From assembly GCF_005239225.2 (NCBI RefSeq), contig NC_133295.1, positions 12,524,001 to 12,588,000 of the forward strand: a stretch of DNA of 64,000 nucleotides. Reading direction: 5' to 3'. Below are positions 35,780 through 48,472 of the stretch, in pieces. The position numbers were made by a program, and so were the translations under genes. The notes under the pieces are model-generated. The model was not told the DNA's origin. It worked only from the letters and a program-made list of their open reading frames with translations, and did not search any database. Source of the DNA: Populus alba. Taxonomy: Eukaryota > Streptophyta > Magnoliopsida > Malpighiales > Salicaceae. Each line of letters begins with the position of its first letter. Within the stretch, counting starts at the first letter, position 1.

Positions 35780-38700
35780 ATGCCGTTTGAAGTTATGGAT
35801 CATTGGGGTAGTACTACGGCATCTTCTCACTATTTTGAGGACATTCATTTGCCTGCTGAGGTAAGTTCAAAGATTTATGCGGTGACCTTTTTTTCAAGCA
35901 ATATAGATTGCTTTATATCTATGTGTGCTCTTAGGTTATCTTTATGTGTTGGAAAGAAGCAGTACTGTGATTTAATTTTTGTTTGTTATTTAAGTAATTT
36001 GCTTGCGACTTTTATTGGACAGAGACAAATTCGGTTTTGGAATCCGAATACAATGCCTGATCACCAAGGTTGGTGCCATTTAATTATTTACCCTTTGAAC
36101 TATTTAAATCTGCTAATTAGTGTTTCTTAAAAGCCTTCTCTGATGGAATTGGCTATTTGTAGTGGAATGCAGCTGACATAGCTTAGCTTGGACCTTTTTG
36201 GTGTGAAAGTCAATTCATTACAGAATTTGAGTGCTCCAAATGAGTGAATGATTGAGCACATTGATATAGTGAATGATTTAAGACATTTTAAACTGATTTA
36301 TTCAAGCATCATCTGTAGTTTTGTGCAAGTGTTTCTGGTCTATCTATGGCTGTTTACAGTCCATGTTTGTTGTCTGACAATCGTGATATCTATATTAGAA
36401 TCTTAGTCCACTGAAGTTCAGATCCTTTTGTCAATCTTTTTTCCCTGTTCCTGTTTCAGTGTTCTGAAACCACGCGTGCAAGTTTTTATAAAGGATGTAA
36501 TAATTGTAGTGTCCCTGTTTTAGCATCTAATAATTTTTAATCAATATCTTAGTGCCATATATTTTAAAATCTGTCAAATGAATCTCTGGTTGTGTTCTGG
36601 ATCAACATATGAAGTCTCTATGAAGTATGTTATTTCTTACTGGATTTGCCTAGAGGATCTCCCAGTTTTAAATGTTGTGTAATTTTGTCCGTCAGTTGGA
36701 ATGGATGGAAAGATACTTATTCCTAGCAGCAAATGTGTTTGTTCTTCACCTCTGTAAAAACTTTCATCAGGCGGGCCACCATCAATGCATTATGCAGAGT
36801 TATCACAGTCAATCCTAGACAGAGATATAAAAGAGAAGTCACTCATTAGTGAACAAGGAGCTAATATGTGCGAGCATGCATGGAGTTCTATGGATCATCA
36901 TCCAAAATCCTGGTCAAGTTTATCATTGCAACCTGCATCTTATAGCAAGGGGAGAAGTAGGGCTGATATCAGATCGGCCCAGTGGGAAAACAGTCTCTTC
37001 TCAAGCTCATTTTCTGAAATATTCAGCAGAAAGTGTAAGCTTCCTTTTCATCACGCAGTCAACTGTATTTTATCCTGTGTTCTCTTATGCTATTCGTTAT
37101 CGTATTATGTGTTATTACAAAGAGCATCAATTGATTGTACATGTAAACTGCTAACTCAATTTTGTCTTGATAAATCTTTGAACGTGTCTAGTTTTCTCTT
37201 CTCCTTTTTTTTTCTTTTCCATCAATGCATTTTGTAGGTTGATTCTTTTCTTCCTGCTGCTGGTCCTATCTAAAAAATTTAATGTTACCAATTGCCCTAT
37301 GTTTGAAAAAATTTAGTGTGCATATTTTGCAGTGAGGTTATCAGGAAATGACATTCATTCTCATCAACCTGCAAAAACCATTACTTCCTCCAACGAGGAA
37401 GAAGAGCCCTTTGAATCTCTTGAAGAACTTGAGGCGAAAACTATTGGAAATCTCCTCCCTCCTGAAGATAACATGTTTTCTGGAGTGACTACTGAGTTGG
37501 GGCATGATGCTCAGAACAATAACTTGGATGATCTAGAAGATTTTGACCTGTTCAGCAGTGGCGGAGGCATGGAATTAGAAGGGGAAGGGGGCCAAGGAAA
37601 GTCAGGTCTCCTTGGGGGAGTTCCCAATGGTCAAGGGGACTTTAATGGTTCAACTGCTGTTGGACATCCTTCTAGAACACTTTTTGTCAGAAACATCAAT
37701 AGCAATGTTGAAGATTCTGAATTGAAGGCTATTTTTGAGGTGCATATCATTCTACATCATGCAGTGCTTTATTTGACTTTTGTGTTGGCAGGTCCATCCA
37801 GTTTGTCCTGCAAGTTATTGAACAATTTTTTTTTTGTTCTGTCAGCAATATGGAGATATCCGAACTCTTTATACAGCGTGCAAACACCGCGGCTTTGTAA
37901 TGGTTTCTTATTATGATACAAGAGCAGCTCGAAATGCAATGAATGCACTTCAAAATAAACCATTGAGGTGTAGGAAACTTGACATTCACTATTCAATTCC
38001 AAAAGTGAGTCATTGTTATTCTATTAATATTTTGAATTTATGGACATTATTATTTTTGTTTTTCTGATTTTTGTGTATATGTTTGAATGCACCCCGTTCA
38101 TTTGACCTTTTTTTCTTCTTACTTTCTATTCTATCAGGACAATCCATCAGAGAAAGATATGAACCAGGGCACTCTAGTGGGCCTCAACCTTGATTCCTCT
38201 ATTTCAATTGATGAGCTTCACCAAATATTTGGTGTTTATGGGGAAATTAAAGAGGTAATTGGTTTACGGGGTTTTGTTTTGGTTTTTACATTTATAAAGG
38301 ATGAGGAATTTCCCAATAAATACCTTTATTTGTCTGTGGTTTGCAGATCCGTGAATCCCCACAAAGGCATCATGATAAATTCATAGAGTATTATGACATT
38401 AGGGATGCAGATGCCGCCCTTTCTGCACTAAATAGGAGTGACATTGCTGGCAAGCTGATCAAGGTTGAATCAAGTCTCCCAGGGGGCACTAGAAGGTATT
38501 TAACTTCTCATGAAATTTTTTCTATGGCATAGTTCCCTGTCAAGATTGACAGTAACTTTGAATGGGGATTTGTGAACCTAGTATTTATCATGTGACCTTA
38601 AAATAAGGAGGAATCCACATTGCTTGCTACCTTATGTTCTTTTTAACTTTTTGCTTGTATCTTCTTTTTTAGCTCGGATTGGTGATTCAGTTTCTTTAAT

Positions 38701-41700
38701 ACGCTGCTAGCAGATTACCAACCTATCTTCTGACTCTTAATCTCAATCAATGCTGTGCTGATAGTTTATTAAAATTTTTGTTTGCAGCTTGATGCAACAG
38801 TCTGAGCATGAGCAAACTGAACCGCAACCTTTTCAAAGCCCTTTTAAAGACTTGTTGTCTGGATCATTGGGTAGGATTTTATTTGGCATTTGTTTTGATT
38901 ATATGACCTTAAATTGTGTTTCTTAAAAGAAAATTTTCCCCCATCCTCTGAAAACATGTCTTGCAGCCACATTTTCTCCTGGAGTATCAGCCTCCAGCTA
39001 CATGGAAAACAGATCTACTCAGGTTTTACACTCTGCTATCCCATCACAGCGGGGTGCATTCCCTGATCTTCATCGGAGCTCTAGTGTTTCAATTAACTTA
39101 CCATCTCCAGTGACAGCAAGTGCTGCCAAACAAATCTCCATTAGTGAAATGAAGTTTGGCAACCAATGTATTCCAAGTATTCATCCTCATTCTGTGCCAG
39201 AGTATCGTGATAGTTTAGCCAATACTATTTCATACAACTCTCCAGGCACTATCAGAGACATGCCCAGCAGTTTCACTTCCAAAGTGGCAGAAGGAATCAA
39301 CAGCTTACACATTCGAGGAGTAGGGTCAAATGGGCACCTGATGGAGCTTATTGGAGGGGGTAAGCGCAGATGATCGATCATCCTCCATTCCATTTATACT
39401 GTCTTTTTCATGTTTATCTTTTTGGTAAGAGGTTTGAAAATCAGTAAATTTTTTTTTTTTTTTTTTTATGATGAGAGAATTTAGATTCCTGATCTAGAAG
39501 TTGACCTTGGGCTTTCTAAAAAAGTTACAAATTTAAATGTTTGATGCATAGATAATAATAAGAGAAGAACAGATCTAGTTATGCTTCAGACATATTGAAT
39601 AATTATGATCATCTAACTCTGTTATAAAATCTTTATTGTAGAAAACCCATTTAGCTGCAAGTACTGTTGTTTACGTGGAAAATGAATCGCTTCTCATTCT
39701 TTTTTATTTAGAAGTTAATTTAATTTACCATTGTTATTAAATCTTCCTCAATTTTTAATCTACCAATTACTGTTGTTATTTTTCATTGTTGTGTGAAATA
39801 TTTTCCTAGTTTCTGGATCTCCTGGAGCTGGAAGCTGTTCTCTTCCTGGGCATCATTATGGATGGAAAAATTCCAAGTCAGGTCAGCAACATCCTTCAAG
39901 TGGCATGATTTGGCCAAATTCACCATCATTTGTCACTGGTGTTCATGCTCATCACCTCCAACACATGCCTGGATTTCCTAGAGGCCGTACAGTTATGCTG
40001 AACTCTGCACCTGCACCCCATCACATTGGATCAGCACCAGCTGTTAATCCTTCTCTGTGGGAGAGGCAGCACTCATTTTCTGGGGAGTCTCCTGAAACTT
40101 CTAGTTTTCACTTGGGTTCTCTTGGGAGTGTGGGTTTTCCTGGTAGCTCTCCACCACATCCAGCGGAAATTGCCTCCCACAACATTTTCTCCCATGTTGG
40201 TAGAAGTTGTATGGACATGACTAAAGGCACCGTACTGCCCTCTTCTCCACAGATGTGCCATGTGTTCCCTGGGAGGAACTCAATGATTGCAATGCCAGCT
40301 TCATTTGGTTCTCCTAATGAGCGTGTGCGGAATCTCTCACATCGTAGAATAGAATCTAATTCAAACCATTCAGATAAGAAACTATATGAACTTGATATTG
40401 ATTGCATATTGCGTGGCGAAGACAGCCGAACCACGTTGATGATAAAGAACATTCCAAACAAGTATGTGAAAATCCTGCTAGCCCTTGCAACCCTTTTCTT
40501 GTATAATCTGAACTTTTTCTTTGCAAAATTATGTCTTAAAGTTTTTTTGAACTGTTTAAAATTTATTATCTTGTCTAGTTCTGTGACAAAGTTACAATGT
40601 ATAGCTTGTTCTCTCATGATTTCCATCCATGCTGGATAGTAATATTTTGAGTTAGCTTCCTATTTCTCTGCTTCGGAACATTTCACAGCTTGTTAAAACA
40701 CCACCCCCACTTGACCATCCTAATTTAACATTAGGATGTTTTTGGTCAAGGCCATCTAATTCAACCATTTTAGCAGACCAGGACTTTATTGCATACCAAG
40801 GTGATGTTCACATTGATTGCATGTCAAGTTTGCTACTTTAAAACTAGGATGTCAAGTTTGCTTATTGAATCAGAAGGTATTTTGATCCCTTGGGTGCATT
40901 TTCAGTGTTCATTGCACTTAATTTTTTTCCATCTTCTGATTTTATTTGGTGTTTCTTGTAGATATACTTCAAAGATGCTTCTGGCTGCAATTGATGATCA
41001 CTGCCGAGGAACCTATGATTTTATTTACTTGCCAATTGACTTCAAGGCAAGTGATTTTTCTGTTGGATCAACCTCTACAATTTTACTCTAGGGTGCACAG
41101 TGCATACACATGTATGTAACATCATTTATTGTTTTTAGCTTTTAAGCTCTAATTCTGATTTACAACATGATTTGACAGAACAAATGCAATGTGGGCTATG
41201 CATTCATCAACATGATTGATCCTCAACAGATCATTCCATTCCATAAGGTATGTTATTGGCTTGAGTGGGATGATAGTAATTTATGTTTTTCATTGGTATG
41301 AAATGAATTCCCCTTCACATATATGAAATGAATTCCCCTTCACATATATGAAATGATGAAACTAATTGAGGCTGAACGTGTCTTTTACAGGTGTTCAATG
41401 GCAAAAAGTGGGAGAAGTTCAATAGTGAAAAAGTAGCATCTCTTGCATATGCTCGGATTCAGGGAAAAGCTGCTCTTATTGCGCATTTCCAGAATTCAAG
41501 CTTGATGAATGAGGATAAACGTTGTCGTCCTATACTCTTTCATACTGATGGTCCGAACGCTGGTGATCCGGTATGATATTTTGCCATTCAGTTGGCTTGT
41601 TAAAATGTCTAATTATTGTAGAGATTTGTTGTATGCTATTACGCTGCCTCTGGTTCAAGCATCTTTATAAATGGAGATATCCTTACATTTAAGATTTAGT

Positions 41701-42405
41701 AAGGGCTAATAACCAAATGCTTACATCTTGTTACCTCTTTTCTACCAGTTGCATCTGATAGTAACCAATGTAGAGCTTTTCTTTTTTCCCAAAAAACAAG
41801 CAAAAAAAAAATATTTGATCAACTGAAAGTATGTCTTGGATCAATAGCTGCCAGCCATGTCTCCTGATCCAGTTGTTGTCTGGAAGCTTCTTTTGATGAT
41901 TAACTCCACATCATAATGAGAATAAAAAATAGTAAAGAATATCAGAATATAAGCAAAGTTGAAGTTGTTGCAAACTTTGGTTTTTTGGTGATTAGGATTT
42001 TTCTTTTTTAGTTTCTCTCTGGATTACGAGTTTTAAGTAGTAGTTGTGGCTAGTCATTTTATTACACTGAAATTTGTGAAAGAGGATTGTTTTTTTAGGA
42101 CTATTTTTGGTGTTACTCGGTATTTTGCCTTCTCAATAACTTGATTCTTTCACTTATTTTTATGGATGCTAAACCATTTTTTTTTTTATTTATCTTTACA
42201 GGAACCATTCCCTATGGGTACTCATCATATTCGATCTAGGTTGGGTAAACCTCAATCCACTGGCAACGAGGAGAACCACCGTAGTGGGAGCCTGTCCACT
42301 TTGGCAAATGAAGAGGACTCTCCAAATGGAATACACTCTCCCTCGGGTTCTGGTTATGTGGCTTTCTTTGGCCAAGACACTAACTCGAACCCTGTACGGG
42401 TGTAA
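35780..42405 (+). CDS. AML: Mei2-like RNA-binding protein (AML family), three RRMs
   Basis: Fourteen coding exons: 35780-35860, 36023-36068, 36771-37034, 37333-37739, 37846-38004, 38138-38254, 38347-38495, 38788-38870, 38967-39359, 39810-40461, 40962-41046, 41179-41247, 41391-41570, 42202-42405. They join in phase to 962 aa. RRM1 is at about 244-319 (TLFVRNINSNVEDSELKAIF), RRM2 at about 330-408, and the C-terminal Mei2-specific RRM3 at about 772-890 (TTLMIKNIPNKY ... NKCNVGYAFINM). The start MPFEVMD is family-typical, as is 'ERQIRFW' across the first junction. Plant AML proteins promote meiosis and vegetative growth as nuclear/cytoplasmic RNA-binding factors related to yeast Mei2. The intron after 41046 uses a GC donor (AAG|GCAAGT). 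I cannot decide between the AML1/4 and AML2/3/5 clades: the N-terminus suggests the former, RRM1 the latter. Confidence 0.95.
41302..41356. repeat. 27-bp direct repeat in an intron of the Mei2-like gene
   Basis: 'atgaaatgaattccccttca' plus 'catat' occurs twice in tandem with a third partial copy, in the intron between 41248 and 41390. Confidence 0.8.
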
Positions 42406-43000
42406 ATCGTCATATCCACCCCAGCTCTGTAGATTAGGGGTGACCTGACTAGTGACAACTCCCTTTTTGGCTATATAGACTCATTTGACCAAGTTCTGAA
42501 TGCCAGAGTGCATGTTCAGCATCAGGTGGGTTCAGAATTTTCTTTGTTCCCGCAAAAATTTTCCCATCTAGCCTAATTATGATTATAGAGAATGTGGCTT
42601 AACTAGGCTTCAAATTTTGGATAATCGAATCATGTACAGAAGCTCCCTGGTTGTGCACCAGAGGAGGGATCTCTGTTTTTGTTCATTTTTGGACCTCTGT
42701 AATTTCATTTTTCCCCATATATTTTGGGGTTCCTTGGTGGTTCTGTTACTGTTCTAGGCCAAATGTGGTTGCCAAAGGAGAGCCATCGCCCATTAATGTA
42801 TCCCGATTGTAGAAATTTTTTATGTGCTCAGAGTGCTGTTAATGATAATATTATTTATTTGTCGTTCAATCAGCTGTTGTTTCTTTTTTGCAAGTGTTGC
42901 TGGGGAACTTGGATATCCTCTAGAAGCAGCATGTATGCTTGTTGATTCCAGGTTGATCAATCATAACTTGATAACAAATTTAGAGTCTTGGAACAAGAAA
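42406..43000 (+). other. 3' UTR of the Mei2-like gene
   Basis: G+C and T-rich character remain transcript-like to about 42990, then drop. The polyadenylation site is not determined. The next gene is convergent (minus strand, ending at 43740). Confidence 0.45.
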
Positions 43001-43439
43001 TTGTGGTAATTACCTTCTTTTGGTCTCTAATTTCAAGCAGCATGGTGCAGTGAAATTCAAAACGATATAATAATAATAATAATTTAAAATATAAAACAAG
43101 AAAAATTAAATCCTAAAAAGTACAATATCAAGTTATCAACTACGTTTCCAAACCCTATAATTTAACGTAACAGCCTGGCACTGGGGATGGGGGGTCCTTT
43201 CAGCAATTTAACGCTAGACAAAGCAATTTAAAATTGAGAAACTGGAAAGTGAAAAAAATATAAATCCCACAAGAGTATTGCTTCTATGGCAAATGTTGAA
43301 AAAAACACAATATAAGTCTTGAGGTTGTCCTAAATAAAACATAATGAACTGTAGATGGTGTTTTTCCTAACCTATACAATTCAATCCTAATAACTTACAA
43401 GAATGAACTTCCTCCTTTCCTTCTTATGACACGCTATAA

Positions 43440-43612
43440 TTCTTATCATTAATCTTGAGAAATATGATTTATGATCTTAGATTTATTTTTTAAAAATTAT
43501 CAGTTCGGGCTTCATAAATTTTAATATTATTAGAGATTTATATAATTGTTAATTTCAGGACCCGTAAAATTAGTTGGTGGACATACAAGCTATCCTGGAC
43601 AACTACATTAAA
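43440..43612 (+). mobile_element. SINE copy between two convergent genes
   Basis: The B-box-like 'agttcgggcttc' (43502), body 'ataaattttaatattattagagatttatataattgttaatttcaggacccgtaaaattagt' and end 'ctggacaactacattaaaaaaaaa' match the copy at 22545-22715 block by block. The A-rich tail marks the 3' end. Plus-strand orientation. Confidence 0.65.
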
Positions 43613-43739
43613 AAAAAAATAATAAAAAATTTCCATCATCGACGTATCTAATGCTTAATGGTCATAGGAGGAAAACTTAATCAATTACAAAAGGCACATC
43701 AAAGGATAAAAAAAAAAGATGGGCTCTCTTCCATTTCTG

Positions 43740-45387
43740 TCACTTTACTTCAATGGATTCATCTTCTCCGCATTCTCCGACATCGACTACCAAAGTGTCA
43801 TTTTTCTCCGTGGGTAAGATCCTGCAACAGTTTCTTCTAGGAGCCTACTCAACACGCACACATAAAAATTAAAAACTATAACATTATCACATTAATATTT
43901 CTTAAAAAAGGCAAATAAAACAAGTAGTTTAAAAGAGATTTTCTTACCCTATCCCATACGTAAGGGTCAGGTCTCTTTAGAACCTCCACTCGAGCTATTG
44001 GCAAAGGATCGGCCATTTTCCAATCACAACGTGGGTACCGATGATCATGCCTGATGTATTCACTGAGTGTCTGATCTGTACTGCTGTTGTACGTTGCATT
44101 AGAAAAGAAATGCACAAATGGCTTCTGACATACGTGCTCGTAATAGGGGCGGTTGTTGAATATGAAACCTTCACGTTCAACTGTCTGATGCCAACTGTAA
44201 AATGTCCTCGCTATCATTTCTATTTCTCGTGGATGAAGTATGCCCCGAATTATTTGAACTGCATAGCCCCAAGATACCGATATAGTCCAATTTCGTGTTG
44301 CGTCGTAGCAAATGGATTGTTGCATGAGTGCAGCAGAGTCTAGTTTGGCCGGAACTCTAAGCTTTTCCAGGGCTTCTAACTTATCCATGAGCGGAAATAT
44401 TGCGTTGGTCACATTGTAGTGGTGGAGGGAGACTAGAGGGGTGATAGGATGAGCTGCGAGGATGCCAAATATGTTGCCGTAGAAATCATTCTGATAAGAA
44501 AAAATGGACAGAAAACAGATTGTTAAACTTTTAATTTTGAAGAAAAAAATAGAATAAATTTAACTAACCTGATGAAACCCTCGTTCCTTGGTGAGAGGGA
44601 CACCAAGCTCAGACATACAAGCATGAATCCTGTCATCAGATCCATATAAACCTGGATATCTCTCAATACATCTATCTTGCATCTTTGCTAAAGCCTTTGC
44701 TAGAGGATAACTTATAGCAAATCCACCTCCACCATATGCCATACCATAATTGTAGACCATATTCTGCTTGTGACTCTCTGATGTGCTCCCTATATAATAA
44801 TACTGATTATGGTCGTACTTTGATAAGACCTTAACCAAATTATCAGGAAAAAATAGTGTATCATCGTCTCCCATCACAAACCACCTCACATCCTTCATGC
44901 CTAGCTTCAAGGTCTCTGACACTATCCTTGTCAACCGTAACGCAGACCTGTCGCCAATGGGATTTTCATACTTGAAAGGTGATGTGTTACTGGAGATTTT
45001 TATTGGGGGCAGAAGATGATCGTTTGTACCATTTTTCACTATCTGATCTAACCAAACTGCACCCCTCATCTCATCAGGTCTCCACCATAACTGAATACAC
45101 TTTTGCCTCCCGCTCCATGTATGAGAAGATCCAGCAATGCCAAAAACTAGGTGATGAAGACTTGTGTTTTCTGCTTTCTTATGTTCTTCGATGCTGAGGA
45201 TGTAAGGTTTATTAAAGTGTTTAATGTTGTTAGGAGTTATTGAATAATCCAGTAAATTCAAGATGTAAAGGTTGTAGAGAAGAGAAATTGAGAAGCAAAG
45301 CCATAGAATTGCTCTTGAAGGAGAGCAATGGAAGGGCCTGGGTGAAGGTCTTAAGTCACCAAGTTGGTATTTTTTTCTGAACTTCAT
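43740..45387 (-). CDS. DUF604-family glycosyltransferase-like type II membrane protein
   Basis: Three exons on the minus strand, 44569-45387, 43948-44490 and 43740-43844, join in phase to 488 aa, the usual length for plant DUF604 proteins (distantly related to GT31, Fringe-like). One hydrophobic segment at about 25-45 acts as a signal anchor, consistent with a Golgi lumenal enzyme. Visible motifs are the metal/nucleotide-sugar site GDDDT (173-177), GGGGFAISYPLAKAL, and DDRIHACMSELGVPLTKERG just before the first junction. The last exon supplies the conserved APRRNCC end. Donor and sugar specificity are unknown. The Mei2-like gene converges on it from the left. Confidence 0.93.
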
Positions 45388-46390
45388 GATATTTAGGTTT
45401 GGTTCTGGAGAAGAGGAAGAGATACTGTGTATAATAATTTAATTATACGATAGTTATGCTCATTAGAGACTGTTGGTATCTTTCGATGATAAGAAGTGTT
45501 ATCTAACCACAATTCCAAAGGGATAGGACTTTTTGCAGGGATATACTAGTTATGTTGCTTGCACTCCTCCATCAGTCTGATTTTTTATTTTATATAAAAA
45601 AATTATATATACAAGTTTTTTCAATATATTTCTATAATTTAAAAAATTTAACTTCAAATAAATTTTTTTTATGTATACATGTAATCAAATAAATTAAGAA
45701 TTATATATCCGAATAAATAAATAAATAAGTTATTAATGATATATAAAAAATAAAAATAAAAAAATAGATATAAATTAAGATATTTAATATTAAAAGATAG
45801 AACATTTACCTAGTTTGCTAAATTTATTTATTAAAATAATTTATTTATTTAAATAAATGATATTAGAAATAAAAACTAAATTACATTGATCAAATAAAAT
45901 AAAAAGAGAAAAAAACACCTTGTAAGACTGCATATATTAAAAATATTATTTAAAAAAATATATTTTTTATTTTAAAAAATAAAGTTCATCTATACAAAAG
46001 ATAAAAAAAAATTATAGATAAATAAAAAAAACTCTTCAAATTTAAATGAAAAACTAAAAAAATAATTGTCATTGAGAAGGGATATTAATTTAAATATAAA
46101 TTAAAAAAATTTAGAGAAAAAACCATAAAAAACACTAATGTAAAAAAACATTATAAATAAGCATTATAGTAGCTTGATTAACTGGTAATTCAGAAGATTG
46201 ATTTCGATTGTTTAATTTTTTAAAGTCTTTGTGTTCAATCCCAGTTGTGAATTTTGTTTTTTAATGTGCATTTGTTCAATCCCAATTCAGAAGATCTTAT
46301 AATGTGCATTTGGTTTTTAATAAGCATTGCAAAGACGAGGTGTTGATGACTCTGTGATACCTAGCAATGCTTCCCATTTTTGTTTGTGCT
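45388..46390. other. AT-rich spacer upstream of the DUF604 gene
   Basis: The first 100 bp are the presumed promoter of the minus-strand DUF604 gene. From about 45580 to 46190 the sequence is very AT-rich with no supported feature. Confidence 0.4.
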
Positions 46391-46395
46391 TGCAG

Positions 46396-46738
46396 GAGGA
46401 TGCTTTCAATGTATGCATCTGTGACTAATATCATTCCAGACTTGGATGATCACTCCAAAATCTCTGGCCGTATCCTTTATATTACAATCGACTCCCATGG
46501 ATTTCCTTTTGTTTTGTTTTTTTATTGTGCTGGAATTCTTTCTTCCTATCGAGTGCCTTTCTTGCAGGTTCAATGCTGTTTGCTAATCGTGGAAGGTTGG
46601 CTGTCCTTAATATTGGTTATAGATACTGTGTATAGAGATAACAAGGCTGCTGAGAAATTTGAATTTGTTCCGACAAAGATAAGTTCATTTGAAATATGTA
46701 AGAGCACTTGGGAGATGATAAATAAGCAACAGATGTTT
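46396..46738 (+). pseudogene. SPC24: SPC24-like kinetochore protein fragment
   Basis: After an acceptor-like TTGCAG the frame reads 'RMLSMYASVTNIIPDLDDHS' KISG, then a donor-like CGTATCC. A second acceptor (TTGCAG at about 46566) leads, after an unmatched insert, to 'RDNKAAEKFEFVPTKISSFE' ICKSTWEMIN. These two blocks are the C-terminal globular domain of plant Spc24 (NDC80 complex, called MUN in Arabidopsis). The N-terminal coiled coil is absent upstream, where only AT-rich DNA is found, and about 60 bp of foreign-looking sequence separate the blocks. It is probably a truncated duplicate. Family assignment is from memory of the domain pattern. Confidence 0.55.
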
Positions 46739-47031
46739 GGATATCTTCAGCTGGCTTGCGTGATTCTACCTGGTTTTAATGCGTCTTTCTGTAATATACT
46801 TGGTCACTTATTCTACGAAATCACAGCACATGGAGTGGAGCTTTATTAAATGCATTTTCCCTTTCATTTATATGCTTGCAGAACCACTAATTACATCACC
46901 CTGTGGCTTATGAACTACAGGAATCCACCTGGGGAGTTCCTTGTGCAAGAACCATGCCTGGAAAATTGAAAGCCACGGGTACATACTCTCTTTATTTTAT
47001 TCTATAATAAAAGGATGCATGTATAATAATA

Positions 47032-48418
47032 TCATGCAAGGGGTTCCATCTTCATCTGGTGCTTCCCTGAACTGTCACCTGACCTTGCTTCGCTTGCATG
47101 GCAGGCTGATTGGAGTGAGGTGTCCTTGTTAGTTGAGGTGCTGGGATGTGAACTGCAAGTCTTGGGCAAAGACTTGCCTTTGTATGCCTTGCAAACATAG
47201 TGAATGAAATTCACATAGTCCTGCATTAAAAAAAAATATATATATAAATAAATAAACACAAACAAGGATATTGTTCAGAGGGGAAAAGAGATTGTAGAAG
47301 GGTTGAGACTGACATCGAGGAGAGGTGTATCATCTACAACCACCCATGGCACGTATTCGTGAGGCGGTCTGAGATGATCTGTTTCTTTGCCATTTTGTAG
47401 GACAAGCTGCATGTTTATTTACTTGAAACATCAGTTCTAGCATTTAAACTTAGAATGCAGTATGCTTCATTTTCACAGGATGAACGACAGGAAAAAGTGC
47501 TTAAAGAAGCCAAGAACCATTGCAAGTAACTTTGCATCTAAAACTGTGCACCACCTTCTTGAAAATTTGAATCGCCTACCTTTAGGCTTGTCTGAATTCC
47601 AGGCAAACAAATATAATTAATTTTTTAATCAAATAAAATGTGATCAGTGGATGAACCAAACCTTTTTTCCATGTCCACTGTCATAGCATTTCTTGATGGA
47701 TTGTGTAGACAGTCTCAATTTACCAGAACATACTTCCCAGGATTCTTCTGCTCCATTTCTTTCAGGAGCTTTATATTGCTTTTCGATACACTTGATGAAA
47801 TTGAAGTGCTTCTTCTGCATAGCAATTAACTGAAGATCAATTTCATTCTGTGGCTGAATTGTATCATCTAAATTACAATAAATGCTTGTTTTTTCACCAT
47901 GTTTATTTCTGTTCACAGATAAGTATTTATCAGAGAGAGCAGGTTTACCAAATCAGGCCAGAGGTTGATGGCACAAGAATGTATGATGTTCAGATAGCAT
48001 TCATCTTCCCCATGCTGCAAAATACCAAAGTAAAAGGTGATTGATCAAACAATGGAAAGAACAAGAAACAAAAAGAAAGAACAATACTGAAGATGGAAAT
48101 TGCAACCTGACACTCAATGGTATTGTTGGAGTCTAGAATAGCATTTCCCCATGGAACCAGCCTGAGATTGAGAATGGTCATGAGATCAGTCTCCAGGACC
48201 TGAGCCAGGGGACCTACAATGAAACTGCCGCAATATGGACACAGAGATTCATAATATAAAGACATTGTAACTTTCTCAGGATTGCGAGAGATTTTCCTGG
48301 ACGTAATGGGAGGCGCTGGTTCCTGAGCAACATCGTACTCTGAAGAATGGGAAGGGGTGACGAACAAGAACATCAGAGAAGTGAGAACAAGGAAAGAGAG
48401 TAATGGAGAAGAGCCCAT
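47032..48418 (-). CDS. GILT: GILT-family thiol reductase (gamma-interferon-inducible lysosomal thiol reductase-like)
   Basis: Five exons on the minus strand, 48107-48418, 47949-48014, 47662-47814, 47314-47406 and 47032-47220, all phase 0, give 270 aa. A signal peptide occupies about residues 1-26 ([20 protein letters not shown]). The active-site CxxC is C60-P-Y-C63 and the family signature [11 protein letters not shown] spans the first junction. The [13 protein letters not shown] block is also typical. These enzymes reduce protein disulfides in acidic compartments; plant members act in the secretory/vacuolar route. I chose the ATG at 48418 because the longer frame starts at TTG and lies upstream of the likely transcription start. 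The C-terminal tail after CKAYKG is Ser/Thr-rich and variable. Confidence 0.93.
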
Positions 48419-48460
48419 CTCTTTCTGATAGTTGGTGCATTGAAAACTCAATGTGGTGTG

Positions 48461-48472
48461 GGGTATTTATAG
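48461..48472 (-). promoter_or_regulatory. TATA box of the GILT gene
   Basis: The minus-strand sequence CTATAAATACCC lies about 43 bp upstream of the start codon, which predicts a very short 5' UTR of roughly 10-20 nt. Confidence 0.6.

Noticed and set aside
40060..40626. Minus-strand open frame of 172 codons (40108-40626)
   Set aside because: It is antisense to the large exon and following intron of the Mei2-like gene, where the plus strand carries the conserved protein.
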